This document shows, piece after piece, positions 37,944-47,882 of a stretch of DNA of 64,000 bases (position 1 is the first letter of the stretch; each line of letters starts with the position of its first letter). Position numbers and translations under genes: made by a program. A model generated the notes under the pieces. It was given only the letters and a program-made list of their open reading frames with translations, was not told the DNA's origin and made no database searches. This DNA comes from Sedimentisphaerales bacterium (GTDB lineage Bacteria; Planctomycetota; Phycisphaerae; Sedimentisphaerales; SM23-30): NCBI GenBank assembly GCA_016928435.1, contig JAFGKT010000053.1, forward strand, positions 82,464-146,463. Direction: 5' to 3'.

Positions 37944-38903
37944 CTACCGAGGCATCATCATCGGATTCTGCGGAGGCATCGCTTCCAAAGCCTCCAGCTC
38001 GGCCGACTTCTCTATCGTTGCCGCGGCGTTTAAACGTTCCATCATGGCCTCATAGGCCGCACGCTGAGCCGTCATACGCAATTCCTGCTCGATATTCGCC
38101 CGAACGTCTTCCAAAGACAATACCGTCGCGGGGGTCACCGCACTAACCTTCACCACTTCAAAACCACGAGGACCAACAAAAGGCCCCAACACCGCCCCAG
38201 CACTCGACTCCGCGATCGCCGTCGCAGCCGTTTCGCCAAGCTGCTGCTGGAACATCTGCATCCCGCCCCGCATCTGGCCCTGACGTGCTTTGTCATCCGA
38301 TTGAGAATAAGCCGCAACCAAAGTATTGAAATCCGCGTCCGCGGCATTGGCCATCTCCACAACCCGCTCCGCTAAAGGCCTGCCACCGTCACGGATCGTT
38401 ATGTGCTGGATCATCGCGTTCATCGCGCGTTCATAACGAGCTATGTTCGCTGTATAATACGCCTCGACTTCCGCGTCCGTCGGATCCGCGATCTCTGCGC
38501 CCAAGGCCTCATTCAAAATCGAGCCCGACAAAAAATAGTCCTGATATAAAGCCAATATGAACTGCGTCGCTTCATCATCCGCCAAACCACGAGCCCGAGC
38601 TTCCGCGGTCTTCAACTGAATCTCAACCCACAGGTTCGCCGCCCCATTCAACGTCGGCGCCGCATGATTCGCTACCATCGCCCGAGCTTGCCAAACATAA
38701 AAATCCTCCCCGTTCAGCGTCAGCAAAACCGTATCGTCAGCCAACGAATCCGGGTCGATCGGCTCTACCGCTGCGACTTCTTCTTCCCCAGCCACAGGCT
38801 CCGTCACCACTTCGACCTCTTGAGCCAAAATCGGCCCAACACAAACCGCCAACAACACAACCAAACCCAATAACCATAAATATTTACCTGAATTTTGCAT
38901 CAT
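37944..38903 (-). CDS. parvulin-type periplasmic peptidyl-prolyl isomerase (SurA/PrsA-like)
   Basis: Exported folding helper. AGGAG lies before the ATG-ATG start. The 319 residues have a signal peptide (YLWLLGLVVLLAVCVGPILAQ), an acidic linker, and a SurA-N-like helical region (VWQARAMVANHAAPTLNGAANLWVEIQLK). A parvulin domain follows (IQHITIRDGGRPLAERVVEMAN, FNTLVAAYSQSDDKARQGQMRGG, SAGAVLGPFVGPRGFEVVKV), and the tail is Met/Pro-rich (PPQNPMMMPR). The parvulin core is shorter and less complete than in SurA. It is transcribed after the next gene, another SurA-N-type protein, which suggests a two-component outer-membrane protein chaperone system. Confidence 0.85.
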   Translation of the reverse strand: MMQNSGKYLWLLGLVVLLAVCVGPILAQEVEVVTEPVAGEEEVAAVEPIDPDSLADDTVLLTLNGEDFYVWQARAMVANHAAPTLNGAANLWVEIQLKTAEARARGLADDEATQFILALYQDYFLSGSILNEALGAEIADPTDAEVEAYYTANIARYERAMNAMIQHITIRDGGRPLAERVVEMANAADADFNTLVAAYSQSDDKARQGQMRGGMQMFQQQLGETAATAIAESSAGAVLGPFVGPRGFEVVKVSAVTPATVLSLEDVRANIEQELRMTAQRAAYEAMMERLNAAATIEKSAELEALEAMPPQNPMMMPR

Positions 38904-39072
38904 TTACTCCTAACTCTAGTTCGCAGTTTCAACTCTATAATAGCCAACTTGCGCAGTGTTGAACGTCACAAGATGCACTCAACACTTTTCTAGTGCGCCT
39001 ACTGACCAAAAATACACCTGTCAGTATCCATAGAAGCCGCTGACCCCCAACTGTTACACAATTTCCGCGATT

Positions 39073-41283
39073 TTATTCCGACTCAGACGCTTCACCACTC
39101 TCCGCTTCACGCCATCGGAAACCCATACGCGCTTTGATGTTATCAGGCCGTAAATGCGATACCACCGCTAAATTCTGGGCCCGGTCCAACCAGCGCTGAG
39201 CTATCATCGCCCGACGCGTCTCATATTCCTCTGCTGTCAAAGGCTCAACCGCCAAATCCCTAAACACCAACCAACGACCCCAACCCTCGTCCGCAGCCAT
39301 AACTAAACCAGTATCGCTTGCCCCCAAAGATCCCGCTTCGTCAGCCGCCAACCGAATCATCGACACCGATTGACCATAAACCCGCTGGAGTTCCCCACGC
39401 GGCAAATCCCCACCCCAAACACCATTCTCTATTTGGTCCAACAAACTCCGAGTAGCGGAGATAGTATTGCTGAACACCACTTTATTCGGATCGTTAAGAT
39501 CAGCGTTCAATTGCGCCACTGCGCCGTCCCAATCGGTAGCCGCAGCCGCTACAAAAACATCCATTCTCGCCTCTGCCAAATCAAAAGCCGCCAAAGAACG
39601 AACATCATCCGCAACCTGCGCCCGTAGCGTACTCTCGCCATCGATAGGTGCAGCGTCCGCGCCACCCGAACGACCGTCATCTTCCAACGAAACCGGCTCA
39701 CGAGATTTGTCCGCGCCCGTAAGCGTCAACACATATAAACCCGTCACTGTATTCGTACCCCGAGGATCATACGCGCCCGCGAAAGCCGTTAAAGGCCCCA
39801 AACTATCGTGCAAGTCCAACGCGCCGCTGTTGTATGTCACGTCTTCTTCATCGAGCAACGGAATACAACCAAACAACAAATCAACCAACCGAGCGTCAGG
39901 TTGCTCGCCCCGCATACGATAAACCCGACCAAAATCCTCGTGCTGCTGCATCGCCGCGTAAGACAGATACTCCGTACCACCAGGCACAACCCGAACCAAA
40001 TCAGTACTTACGCTTTCAGCCAACGCCGCGCAATCCATCGGCTCTGACCCGTTAGCCTCCGCCCCATTGGCACGAGCCGACTGCCGAGCGGAAGTCAATA
40101 CCGCTTCCGCCGCACTGTACGCCGCGGACGCTAGATATAATGCGCGAGCCCGCTCTTCTACTTCATCAAAACTCGGATTGCGATAACTAATCATACCCAA
40201 TTCGTCCCGGCCGACCGCCTCCGCGAACAACGCCCGATTCTCCTCCCAGTACTGCCGTACCCGAGCTTCCTGATCCACCGCGCTCAAGGCCGCGAATTGC
40301 GACTCTTGCGCGCTCTCAACCTCTGCCAAATCAACATACAAATATTCCACCTGAACCCGGTCCGGCAATTTGTAACCAAAACCGCGAGGATTGTCATCCG
40401 TTACATCACCACGAGCCACCGATTTGTATAATTCAAACTGAGCTTCCAACTCCGCGTCCGTCGGAGCCGCTACGTCAGATGCAAACCAATCCGCTTCAAC
40501 CGCGACATACGTCCCGTCAACATTCCTACGCGCCGCTTCGTTACGCGCCAGCGTCCGCAGCTCAGGCTCACTCACCGCTAAATCACGAGTCAAAGCGTGA
40601 ACACACTCTAAGATCGTCAGATAATTGCGAATCGCCAGCTTCATGTTGCCTTCTGTACCCGAAACACGCTCTACTATCGAGCCTATCGAAATCGGCTGCA
40701 ATAACCGCGCCGCGATCAATTGCCCCCGGATCTCAAGCAGCATCTCTACCTGTTCGTTCGTAGCCTGCAAACCCATCGACTCCGCTTCCTTCAATAACAG
40801 ATAATACAAAACATTCGACCGCGAAGTCCGCAAATCCATTATCTCGCCAAGACCGTCCGCCAAGGCCTCCTGCTCAGCCCAATCCTGCCCTTGACTAACA
40901 ACCGTCTGATACAACCTGTTGCCAATCTGAGCCGTCGCCGGCGTATCACCAAACAACAACGAGTTCGTCGCCAATACCACCGTATCGTTGATCCAACCCA
41001 AGTCCGGAAGCTGACAGATCACCGATAAACCCCGCTCCGAAGGCGCATACATCAAAGGCACTTGTAACGCCTGCAAAATCTGTATGTCCTGGTTCGCTCG
41101 ACTCAAGTCCACGTTCGTGCATTCGTGTTCTTCACCATTGATCGTCACAAAAGCAACAGTGTCTTTGCCCCCCCGACGGCCGCTGCCGGTAAAGTTCGGC
41201 AGCAAAAAACCGATCATGATCGCGACACCGACAAACGCCAAAAGCTTTTTGTTATTCTTACGAAACCACTTGGTAAGCGACAT
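39073..41283 (-). CDS. SurA/PpiD N-terminal-like membrane-anchored protein
   Basis: 736-residue protein with a basic N-terminus and one helix (KKLLAFVGVAIMIGFLLPNFTG) followed by a long periplasmic part. The layout (KWFRKNNKKLLAFVGVAIM, then a folded region with LLLKEAESMGLQATNEQVEMLL and ISEPEL-like VSEPELRTLARNEAARR) resembles the SurA-N/PpiD chaperone class. No recognisable parvulin active site is seen. A segment around QESQFAALSAVDQEARVRQYWEENRALF is helical and charged. The C-terminus is acidic. It probably acts as a membrane-tethered chaperone beside the PPIase gene 169 bases downstream. Assignment rests on architecture. Confidence 0.65.
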   Translation of the reverse strand: MSLTKWFRKNNKKLLAFVGVAIMIGFLLPNFTGSGRRGGKDTVAFVTINGEEHECTNVDLSRANQDIQILQALQVPLMYAPSERGLSVICQLPDLGWINDTVVLATNSLLFGDTPATAQIGNRLYQTVVSQGQDWAEQEALADGLGEIMDLRTSRSNVLYYLLLKEAESMGLQATNEQVEMLLEIRGQLIAARLLQPISIGSIVERVSGTEGNMKLAIRNYLTILECVHALTRDLAVSEPELRTLARNEAARRNVDGTYVAVEADWFASDVAAPTDAELEAQFELYKSVARGDVTDDNPRGFGYKLPDRVQVEYLYVDLAEVESAQESQFAALSAVDQEARVRQYWEENRALFAEAVGRDELGMISYRNPSFDEVEERARALYLASAAYSAAEAVLTSARQSARANGAEANGSEPMDCAALAESVSTDLVRVVPGGTEYLSYAAMQQHEDFGRVYRMRGEQPDARLVDLLFGCIPLLDEEDVTYNSGALDLHDSLGPLTAFAGAYDPRGTNTVTGLYVLTLTGADKSREPVSLEDDGRSGGADAAPIDGESTLRAQVADDVRSLAAFDLAEARMDVFVAAAATDWDGAVAQLNADLNDPNKVVFSNTISATRSLLDQIENGVWGGDLPRGELQRVYGQSVSMIRLAADEAGSLGASDTGLVMAADEGWGRWLVFRDLAVEPLTAEEYETRRAMIAQRWLDRAQNLAVVSHLRPDNIKARMGFRWREAESGEASESE

Positions 41284-41608
41284 ACTCTTGATCCTTAATT
41301 CTTGCTAAACACACGGACTCAACATCCGTAATCAACAGAAAACACAAAAACAGACCCCATATATAGATACTGTCATTGCCACAATTCCAAACTATAAAGT
41401 ATAAATCGGACGTACAGCCTTGGCAATTAAGAATTATCAGCCCCATAAACCACATAATCGCCATTAAATAAGCCCCGCCAAAAAACCCTAAACCAAAGCC
41501 GCAATCGCTATTTATCCGCTGGACCGCCCAATTCGCCGCCCGCAAAAACACAACCCTGCCAAACCCCATAACCAATTTTACAATGGATTTTTTCTCTTTC
41601 CGCCGATA

Positions 41609-41671
41609 CTGTCACTGCGTACGATATCTATATAATAGTACACAATCAAACCGTTTTAACCCCTGATTGTG
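41609..41671 (+). promoter_or_regulatory. topA promoter candidate with inverted repeat
   Basis: CTGTCA (41609-41614), 16 bases, TATAAT (41631-41636). Immediately downstream CACAATCA (41641-41648) and TGATTGTG (41664-41671) form an 8-base perfect inverted repeat spanning the predicted start, a possible operator or 5' hairpin. The rest of the 424-base gap 41284-41707 holds no gene. Confidence 0.5.
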
Positions 41672-41707
41672 CGTGTAAGTCATTATACTAAGATACTTTA
41701 GAGAAAT

Positions 41708-44134
41708 ATGAGCGAAAAAAACTCCTCCAGCCCCGCATTGGTCATTGTCGAGTCGCCGGCCAAAGCCAAAACCATAAACAAATACCTAGGCACCAACTAC
41801 ACAGTCAAAGCTTCAATGGGACATGTCCGAGATCTGCCCGGAAAATCCATGGCGGTGGACGTCGAAAACAACTTCCAGCCAACCTACGAAATCCTACCCA
41901 CCCGAAAAAAAACCTTTAGCGAACTCAAAAAAATCGCCAAAAACGCGCCACTCGTATATCTCGCCACCGACCTTGACCGAGAAGGAGAAGCCATAGCATG
42001 GCATCTCAGCGAAGCTCTCAACCTCGAACCGCAGCGCGCCAAACGAGTCGTTTTTAACCAGATCACCAAAACCGCTATCACCGAAGCTTTCCAACATGCC
42101 GGCGCCATCGACCTCGACAAAGTTAACGCTCAGCAGGCGCGACGTATTCTTGACCGAATCGTCGGGTATGAAATCAGCCCCCTGCTGTGGAAAAAAGTAG
42201 CACGAGGACTATCCGCAGGCCGTGTCCAGTCCGTCGCCGTCAAACTCATCGTCCAACGTGAACGAGAAATCCAAGCATTCCAACCCGAAGAATACTGGAA
42301 ACTGCCCGGAATATTCTCCATCAGTGACAATCACGACCTCCAACAAAAATACCAAGCTTTCCTCGATGGCTTCACCGAAAAACCACCGACCGTCGCGCAA
42401 CGCCAACAGTGGCTCACCGAACACCAAGCCCTCGAAGCACAATTGCACAATGTCGCCGGAGAAAACTTCCGGCCCGACAACGAAACCGACGCCCAAAAAG
42501 TAGAACAAGCGCTGCAAGGTGTTCCGTTCAGCATCTCCGATGTCACCGCACGACAAACAACTTCCAAAGCGTCACCACCGTTCATTACCTCAACCCTCCA
42601 ACAGCAGGCCGCCAATCGTCTCGGTTTTACCACCAAACGAACCATGCGCGTCGCCCAACAACTTTACGAAGGCATCGACATTAAAGGCATCGGTAGCGTC
42701 GGCCTCATAACCTACATGCGTACCGACAGCACCCATCTCGCGCCCGAAGCCATCAACACCACCCGCGACTTCATCCAAGAAAACTTCGGACCCAAATACC
42801 TCCCCGAAAAACCAAAACTCTATTCGTCATCCAACAAAGCCGCGCAAGAAGCCCACGAAGCTATCCGACCCACCGATGTCACCTTAACTCCCGAGTCCCT
42901 CAAAAAAGACCTCAACGACGAACAACTAAAACTCTACACCCTAATATGGAACCGCTTCGTCGCTTGCCAAATGAATCCCGCTCTGTGGGACGTCACCAGT
43001 ATAACCATCACCGCCCAAACAACGCTCGGCCCCGCTAACTTCAAAGCCTCAGGCCGCAAACTAATCTTCGACGGATTCATGCGAGTTACAGGCCTCACAG
43101 TTTCTAACGGCGACCAAATACTCCCCGAACTCCAAAAAGACCAGCAAGTATTCCCCATCCAACTCCAAGCAACCCAACACTTCACGCTTCCGCCCGCGCG
43201 ATACACCGAAGCGTCACTCGTCAAAACCCTCGAAGCCGACGGAATCGGCCGACCCAGCACCTACGCTTCCATCATCTCAACCATACAAGATCGAGGCTAC
43301 GTCGAACAAATCGATAAACGATTCCATGCCACCGACCTAGGTATTGTCGTCACCGATAAACTCGAACAGCACTTCCCACGTGTTATGAACGTCGCGTTCA
43401 CCAGTCACATGGAAGAGCAGCTCGACAAAATCGAAGAACAGCATCTCGATTGGATCAAAGTCCTCGAAGAATTTTATGGCCCATTCAAGGAAAACCTCGA
43501 ACGTGCCCACGAAGAAATGGCCCACGCCAAAGCCGAAACCCAACCGTCAGATTACACCTGCCCCGATTGTAATCAGCCCCTAGTTTATCGCTTCGGCAAG
43601 AACGGCCGATTCCTCTCCTGCTCTGCTTACCCCGATTGCAAATTCGCTTCGCCCATCGACCGCGAAGGCAAAATGTGCCCTCCCGAAGAAACCGAACATA
43701 AATGCATAAATTGCGGCAAACCAATGATCCGCCGTCGGGGCCGGTTCGGCGAATTCCTCGGATGCTCCGATTACCCAGAATGCAAAACCGTTCAAAAAAT
43801 CGATAAGCAAGGCAACATCCTGCCACCAGCACCCCCGGCTGAACCGTCAGGAATCCGCTGCTATAAGTGCGACGGCGAACTAGTTATCCGTCAAAGCAAA
43901 AGGGGCCCATTCCTAGGCTGCGGCAAATTCCCCAAATGCCGTACCATCATCAGCATTAAACAACTAGATAACCTAAAACAACTCCAGGAAGAAGGCACCT
44001 GGCCACCCAAAACCTACGAAGAAGCCGACGAAATCCTAGGCCGTAAGAAAAAGAAAAAAACCGAAGACACCGAAGACACCAAGACCACCAAAAAGAAAAC
44101 AACAAAGAAAAAAACCGCCAAAAAGAAAACCTAA
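41708..44134 (+). CDS. topA: DNA topoisomerase I
   Basis: Type IA topoisomerase that relaxes negative supercoils. 808 residues: Toprim domain (LVIVESPAKAKTINKYLG, VYLATDLDREGEAIAWHL), the gate domains with catalytic Tyr336 in LITYMRTDSTH, and QEAHEAIRPTDV and EADGIGRPSTYASII. Three C-terminal four-Cys zinc ribbons begin near 615 (CPDCNQPLVYRFGKNGRF), 665 (CINCGKPMIRRRGRFGEF) and 717 (CYKCDGELVIRQSKRGPF). The protein ends in a Lys/Thr-rich tail (KKKKKTEDTEDTKTTKKKT), typical of TopA enzymes that bind RNA polymerase or DNA more tightly. The ribosome site is weak (GAGA). Confidence 0.97.
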   Translation: MSEKNSSSPALVIVESPAKAKTINKYLGTNYTVKASMGHVRDLPGKSMAVDVENNFQPTYEILPTRKKTFSELKKIAKNAPLVYLATDLDREGEAIAWHLSEALNLEPQRAKRVVFNQITKTAITEAFQHAGAIDLDKVNAQQARRILDRIVGYEISPLLWKKVARGLSAGRVQSVAVKLIVQREREIQAFQPEEYWKLPGIFSISDNHDLQQKYQAFLDGFTEKPPTVAQRQQWLTEHQALEAQLHNVAGENFRPDNETDAQKVEQALQGVPFSISDVTARQTTSKASPPFITSTLQQQAANRLGFTTKRTMRVAQQLYEGIDIKGIGSVGLITYMRTDSTHLAPEAINTTRDFIQENFGPKYLPEKPKLYSSSNKAAQEAHEAIRPTDVTLTPESLKKDLNDEQLKLYTLIWNRFVACQMNPALWDVTSITITAQTTLGPANFKASGRKLIFDGFMRVTGLTVSNGDQILPELQKDQQVFPIQLQATQHFTLPPARYTEASLVKTLEADGIGRPSTYASIISTIQDRGYVEQIDKRFHATDLGIVVTDKLEQHFPRVMNVAFTSHMEEQLDKIEEQHLDWIKVLEEFYGPFKENLERAHEEMAHAKAETQPSDYTCPDCNQPLVYRFGKNGRFLSCSAYPDCKFASPIDREGKMCPPEETEHKCINCGKPMIRRRGRFGEFLGCSDYPECKTVQKIDKQGNILPPAPPAEPSGIRCYKCDGELVIRQSKRGPFLGCGKFPKCRTIISIKQLDNLKQLQEEGTWPPKTYEEADEILGRKKKKKTEDTEDTKTTKKKTTKKKTAKKKT

Positions 44135-44144
44135 CACCCAAAAA

Positions 44145-44175
44145 TTAGCCCCCTGACCTGTCAGGGGGTTTTAAC
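44145..44175 (+). repeat. TTAG hairpin element 9 (TGAC class)
   Basis: TTAG, CCCCCTGAC/GTCAGGGGG, TTTTAAC; identical core to element 1. Ten bases after topA, in the convergent gap with the - strand phosphofructokinase, where it could terminate topA. Confidence 0.85.
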
Positions 44176-44223
44176 TCAATATTCCCCAACCTCGTCGAAA
44201 CTCGACTTCAACTATACGCCGAC

Positions 44224-45345
44224 CTAATCACCCAATGCCGCACCGGCCCGCCGCGCACTGTCAATCCAAGGATGATCCAACGGCACATACTTTCGATTAC
44301 CCGCCACCTCTTCTAAAGGCACCACCACCGTCTCCTGCTTCGTCGTACCCACCATCACCCCATAGCGCCCTTCATGAATCAAACTAGCGCAGCGTGTCCC
44401 CAATTTTGTCGCTAACAGTCGGTCCGCCGCCGAAGGCGCTCCGCCCCGCTGAACATGCCCCAAAATCGTCGTCCGCGCCTCCACTCCTGTTAGCTCCGCT
44501 AACTGCTCCGCTAACCGCAAAGTATTGTGAGAGTGCGCCGTCACCAACTGATCGATTACCGCCGCTGCTTTCTTCTTCTCATCTTTGTTATCCGCCGACT
44601 TCTTTTGAGCCAGTGCTTTGTGCAATTCCTCAACATTCGCCTTAGTCAACGCGCCTTCAGCCACCGCAATAATACTGAACCGTTTACCCGCCCGGCCGCG
44701 CTTCCGAATCGCCGCCGCCACCGATTCCACCTCATAGGGTATCTCCGGTATCAGTATCACATCCGCTCCGCCCGCTATCCCTGCCCCCAACGCTAACCAA
44801 CCAACCCGGTGCCCCATAATCTCAACCACCATAATCCGATGATGACTCGTCGCTGTGCTGTGCAACCGGTCAATCGCTTCTGTCGCAATCCCCAACGCCG
44901 TGTCAAACCCAATCGTCACATCCGTCCCCACCACATCATTATCGATCGTCTTAGGCAAAGTCAAAATATTCAACCCCGCTTCCTTCAATCGCATTGCGTT
45001 TTTGTGCGTACCGCCACCACCCAAGCAAACCAACGCATCTAAATGATGCCGCTCATATGTCTGTACGCATGCCTCGGTCATATCCAAAACCTGATTGCCG
45101 ATCGGCATCTTGTGTGGCTTGTCTCTGCTTGTCCCTAAGATCGTCCCACCCACCGTCAATATCCCAGATAGCGCCCCCTCGTCCAAGCGCACACTCCTGT
45201 CTTGCGCCAAGCCCCGAAACCCATCATAAAACCCGATCATTTGCGTCGAGTAACAACCCTGCAGAGCCTTACCCAACGCCCGTATCGCCGCGTTCAAGCC
45301 CGGCGTATCACCACCCGATGTCAAAACCCCAACACATTTCGTCAT
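44224..45345 (-). CDS. 6-phosphofructokinase with altered GGDGT motif
   Basis: Phosphofructokinase family, 373 residues; GGGGAG precedes the ATG. N-terminal [17 protein letters not shown] is intact. At residues 109-113 the nucleotide/metal motif reads GGGGT, so the Asp equivalent to E. coli D103 is Gly111. The residue at the ATP/PPi switch (E. coli G104) is Gly112, while K132 in [12 protein letters not shown] is the Lys found in PPi-type and plant-type enzymes. Catalytic D135 is kept, and further conserved blocks ([25 protein letters not shown], the last typical of the family) are present. A Lys/Ala-rich insertion lies near 235-255. Phosphoryl donor uncertain. A second PFK is encoded at 48653-49975. 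Confidence 0.85.
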   Translation of the reverse strand: MTKCVGVLTSGGDTPGLNAAIRALGKALQGCYSTQMIGFYDGFRGLAQDRSVRLDEGALSGILTVGGTILGTSRDKPHKMPIGNQVLDMTEACVQTYERHHLDALVCLGGGGTHKNAMRLKEAGLNILTLPKTIDNDVVGTDVTIGFDTALGIATEAIDRLHSTATSHHRIMVVEIMGHRVGWLALGAGIAGGADVILIPEIPYEVESVAAAIRKRGRAGKRFSIIAVAEGALTKANVEELHKALAQKKSADNKDEKKKAAAVIDQLVTAHSHNTLRLAEQLAELTGVEARTTILGHVQRGGAPSAADRLLATKLGTRCASLIHEGRYGVMVGTTKQETVVVPLEEVAGNRKYVPLDHPWIDSARRAGAALGD

Positions 45346-45407
45346 TACAAAAACTCCCCAAACGCGAACAGCTTAACTGGCTCCCACAAAATAACCAACA
45401 CCAAACA

Positions 45408-45440
45408 TTAGCCCTCGAACTTCATGTTCGGGGGTTCAAC
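45408..45440 (+). repeat. TTAG hairpin element 10 (GAAC class)
   Basis: TTAG, CCCTCGAAC/GTTCGGGGG (one T-G pair) with loop TTCAT, then TTCAAC. + orientation between two - genes and beyond the U-tract terminator of the upstream gene; 63 bases before the phosphofructokinase start. Confidence 0.85.
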
Positions 45441-45512
45441 ATCACTACTACTATCGGACCCCCGGTTTCTAACTACCAACCAGCGGGCAATTCAGCCAAA
45501 CCGCCACACCAC

Positions 45513-45550
45513 AAAAAAAGCAAGGCAGTTCATAAGCAACCGCCTTGCTT
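45513..45550 (-). terminator. intrinsic terminator of the OmpA-like lipoprotein gene
   Basis: Arms AAGCAAGGC (45518-45526) and GCCTTGCTT (45542-45550), inner GTT/AAC, 7-base loop, and seven U on the - strand RNA (A run at 45513-45519). Lies about 84 bases past the stop at 45634. Confidence 0.85.
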
Positions 45551-45633
45551 CGTTACTATGCTACTACCACGACTATTGTCCTATAAAGTCAATCCTTTAA
45601 CAATACCGTCAATAGCTGAACAGGCATTTTGTT

Positions 45634-46419
45634 CTACCGCCCGCTCATCCGAACCGAACCCGCCGGAACAATATAAATCTCGACCCGCCGGTTACGCGGA
45701 TTACCTGTCCGGCCCGGCCTGTTCGGCTCGATCGGCTGAAACTCACCACGACCAACAACCGCCATCCGAGCTTCCGGAACACCAGATTCCTTCAAAATGT
45801 CCTCAACCGCGATCGCGCGATGAGCCGACAAATGCCAGTTCGTCGGATGACGCTGCAAAGTTTCTGGCTGACCAATCCTGATGTCATCTGTATGACCAAC
45901 GATCAAAACATCAAAATTCTCCGCCGCGGACGAGTTCAATATGTTCGCCAAAGTGCGAAGCTGATTCGCCGCTGCGTCCTGTACAGTGTCGCTGCCCGGA
46001 TCAAACAGCAAATCACTATTGAAACGAACAACACCCGATTCCGGGTCATAGGTCACCAAATCGCTACGACGAATCGCCCAATCCGTTAAAGCATTATTTA
46101 ACTCAACAGGTAACGCCGCTTGACCTACCTGCTCCGCCAAACGCTCCATGTCCGCCAGCAAACTCGCACGCGCAGCTTCCAAAACCGCAACCCGCTCAGC
46201 ACACGCGCGATTCTGAATCTGACAATCAGCTAATTGAGATCGAACACCATCTGTGCCCAATACACAACCTTCTTGCTGCGCTTCCAACCCCTGGATCCGC
46301 GACAAATAGCTTTCGTTTTCCGCAACCACACGATTGTACTCCTCCAGCGAAACACAACCACTGCCCATTAAAACCACAAACGTCAGCAAACCTGCAACAA
46401 CTATGGTACCAGATCTCAT
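45634..46419 (-). CDS. OmpA-family (Pal-like) outer membrane lipoprotein
   Basis: Lipoprotein that ties the outer membrane to peptidoglycan. The ATG at 46419 has AGGAG eight bases upstream; GTG 46422 is one codon earlier. 261 residues: signal with lipobox (VVAGLLTFVVLMGSGC), a coiled coil (YNRVVAENESYLSRIQGLEAQ ... ERVAVLEAARASLLADMERLAEQ), and a C-terminal OmpA domain. In the OmpA domain VRFNSDLLFDPGSDTVQ, VLIVGHTDDI, NWHLSAHRAIAVEDIL, VVGRGEFQPI and NRRVEIYIVP include the Asp/Arg pair for diaminopimelate. The coiled coil plus OmpA arrangement is common in Pal-type proteins. It follows the HTH-membrane gene by 149 bases on the same strand. Confidence 0.92.
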   Translation of the reverse strand: MRSGTIVVAGLLTFVVLMGSGCVSLEEYNRVVAENESYLSRIQGLEAQQEGCVLGTDGVRSQLADCQIQNRACAERVAVLEAARASLLADMERLAEQVGQAALPVELNNALTDWAIRRSDLVTYDPESGVVRFNSDLLFDPGSDTVQDAAANQLRTLANILNSSAAENFDVLIVGHTDDIRIGQPETLQRHPTNWHLSAHRAIAVEDILKESGVPEARMAVVGRGEFQPIEPNRPGRTGNPRNRRVEIYIVPAGSVRMSGR

Positions 46420-46567
46420 CACAGTTACTCCTATAAAGAAACGAATTCGACTTCCCTATCGACTTGTCTTAACTCAGCCGCCGCCGGTAACAAAAATCCG
46501 CCAACCAATAAAACCAAGAACAACTGCCATCCAATGGCTGTCAATATCTATTGGCTACGAAACCTCG

Positions 46568-47731
46568 TTACTTCTTCTTGCTTTTCTTTTCCTTCGGCGC
46601 TTTCGGTGCTTTGGCTGCCTTAGCCGGCTTGCTCTTCGGACCCTTCGCGGCATTAGGTTTACCCGCCATGCTCGACATTCCCGCACCAATCACAGCAATC
46701 AATATCGAAGCCACCGCACCAGCCCCAACAACGTACCAAATGTAATCGCTCAGACCCATCGAAACATCACCACTTGCGCCCGTCATCGCCGACGCCGTCA
46801 CAAAACCTAAATACACCAACAGCAAAAACGGAACCACCAACGCCGCACCATAGGCCCCGCTCGTCGGATCAACAACCGGCGCCGGCATCGTAACCATACC
46901 CGGCCCACCAGCGCCAAAGTCCGGTATCGCGGGCTGAGTAACATCCAAAGTCGCCGATGATTCCTCACCATCGGGAGTACGAACATCCAAATTCAATTGC
47001 GTTGGAACCTGACTTTCGCCACCGCCGTCTTGACCCGGATATATCTCGTCAAGCAACTCCGCACCTAAACTCGTGTCATCTGCTTCACGAGTCAAATCCA
47101 ACAAACCGCTGCCGCTGCTGCCGCTGTCCAAGACCACTTGATCGTTGAAGTCCGGCGCCAACTGCGTTTGAGCCATCGGGTCCGCTAAATCCAACTCAGC
47201 CGAATCATCCAGAACTTCAACACCGTGTTCGGTGATAACAGTATCGTCTTTGTTCGCGCCGCCTTCGCTTGTGTCGTCCAAATTAATTTTGTCCGCCGAA
47301 TCGTCCGGAACCAAACCAGCCTGGCTGCCCGTGTCCATCGGTATCAAACCAATCTCACTGCCGCTCGCACCTGCCTCGTCACCCAAGTCCAATTCTTCCG
47401 GACTGCCAAGATCATCCGCTAACTCAAGATTGAAATCCGTAGCGTCCAAGTCCGCGTCACCCGTAGGCCCGCTCTCGTCCCCTAACGATACGTCACCCAC
47501 CGAACTGCCCAACGGAGCCAAACCAATTTCACTGCTGCCGCCCAGATCAAATTCTTCGTCAGGACCACTGCCCGGACCAGCTAAAGCGTCAACCTCGTCA
47601 ACCTTGAACATAACCTTCGCGCCGTCACGAAACTCACGTAATTTCCGGTCCTGAACATATTGCTTCAGATCGTCCTCCGATATCCCTAGCTTCTCTTGGA
47701 CTTCTTCCGCACTGTAAAACATCTTTGCCAT
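46568..47731 (-). CDS. HTH-acidic-transmembrane protein of unknown function
   Basis: No named family recognised. GGAG lies nine bases before the ATG. Of 387 residues the first ~50 form a MerR/excisionase-like winged helix (FYSAEEVQEKLGISEDDLKQYVQDRKLREFRDGAKVMFKVDEV). Residues ~55-265 are very acidic, Asp/Ser/Gly-rich and repeat the pattern SEIGL-x-P (three times) and LDLxD. Then come two helices (ALVVPFLLLVYLGFVTASAM and YIWYVVGAGAVASILIAVIGAG) and a Lys/Ala/Pro tail (KGPKSKPAKAAKAPKAP). This looks like a membrane-bound DNA-binding or scaffold protein with an acidic linker between the two. It may form a transcript with the OmpA-like gene downstream. Confidence 0.65.
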   Translation of the reverse strand: MAKMFYSAEEVQEKLGISEDDLKQYVQDRKLREFRDGAKVMFKVDEVDALAGPGSGPDEEFDLGGSSEIGLAPLGSSVGDVSLGDESGPTGDADLDATDFNLELADDLGSPEELDLGDEAGASGSEIGLIPMDTGSQAGLVPDDSADKINLDDTSEGGANKDDTVITEHGVEVLDDSAELDLADPMAQTQLAPDFNDQVVLDSGSSGSGLLDLTREADDTSLGAELLDEIYPGQDGGGESQVPTQLNLDVRTPDGEESSATLDVTQPAIPDFGAGGPGMVTMPAPVVDPTSGAYGAALVVPFLLLVYLGFVTASAMTGASGDVSMGLSDYIWYVVGAGAVASILIAVIGAGMSSMAGKPNAAKGPKSKPAKAAKAPKAPKEKKSKKK

Positions 47732-47882
47732 GATTCAAACTCCAAACACCTGCATCAAATTGAACAACGAAAAACAAATGAAAAATATTACTTATCTTAT
47801 AAAGTACAAAAGCCGCAACGAACTCATCAACACGCAATTTCAATTCCGCGACGCCTCTGCGCTAAATGCCGCGCGACGCCGT

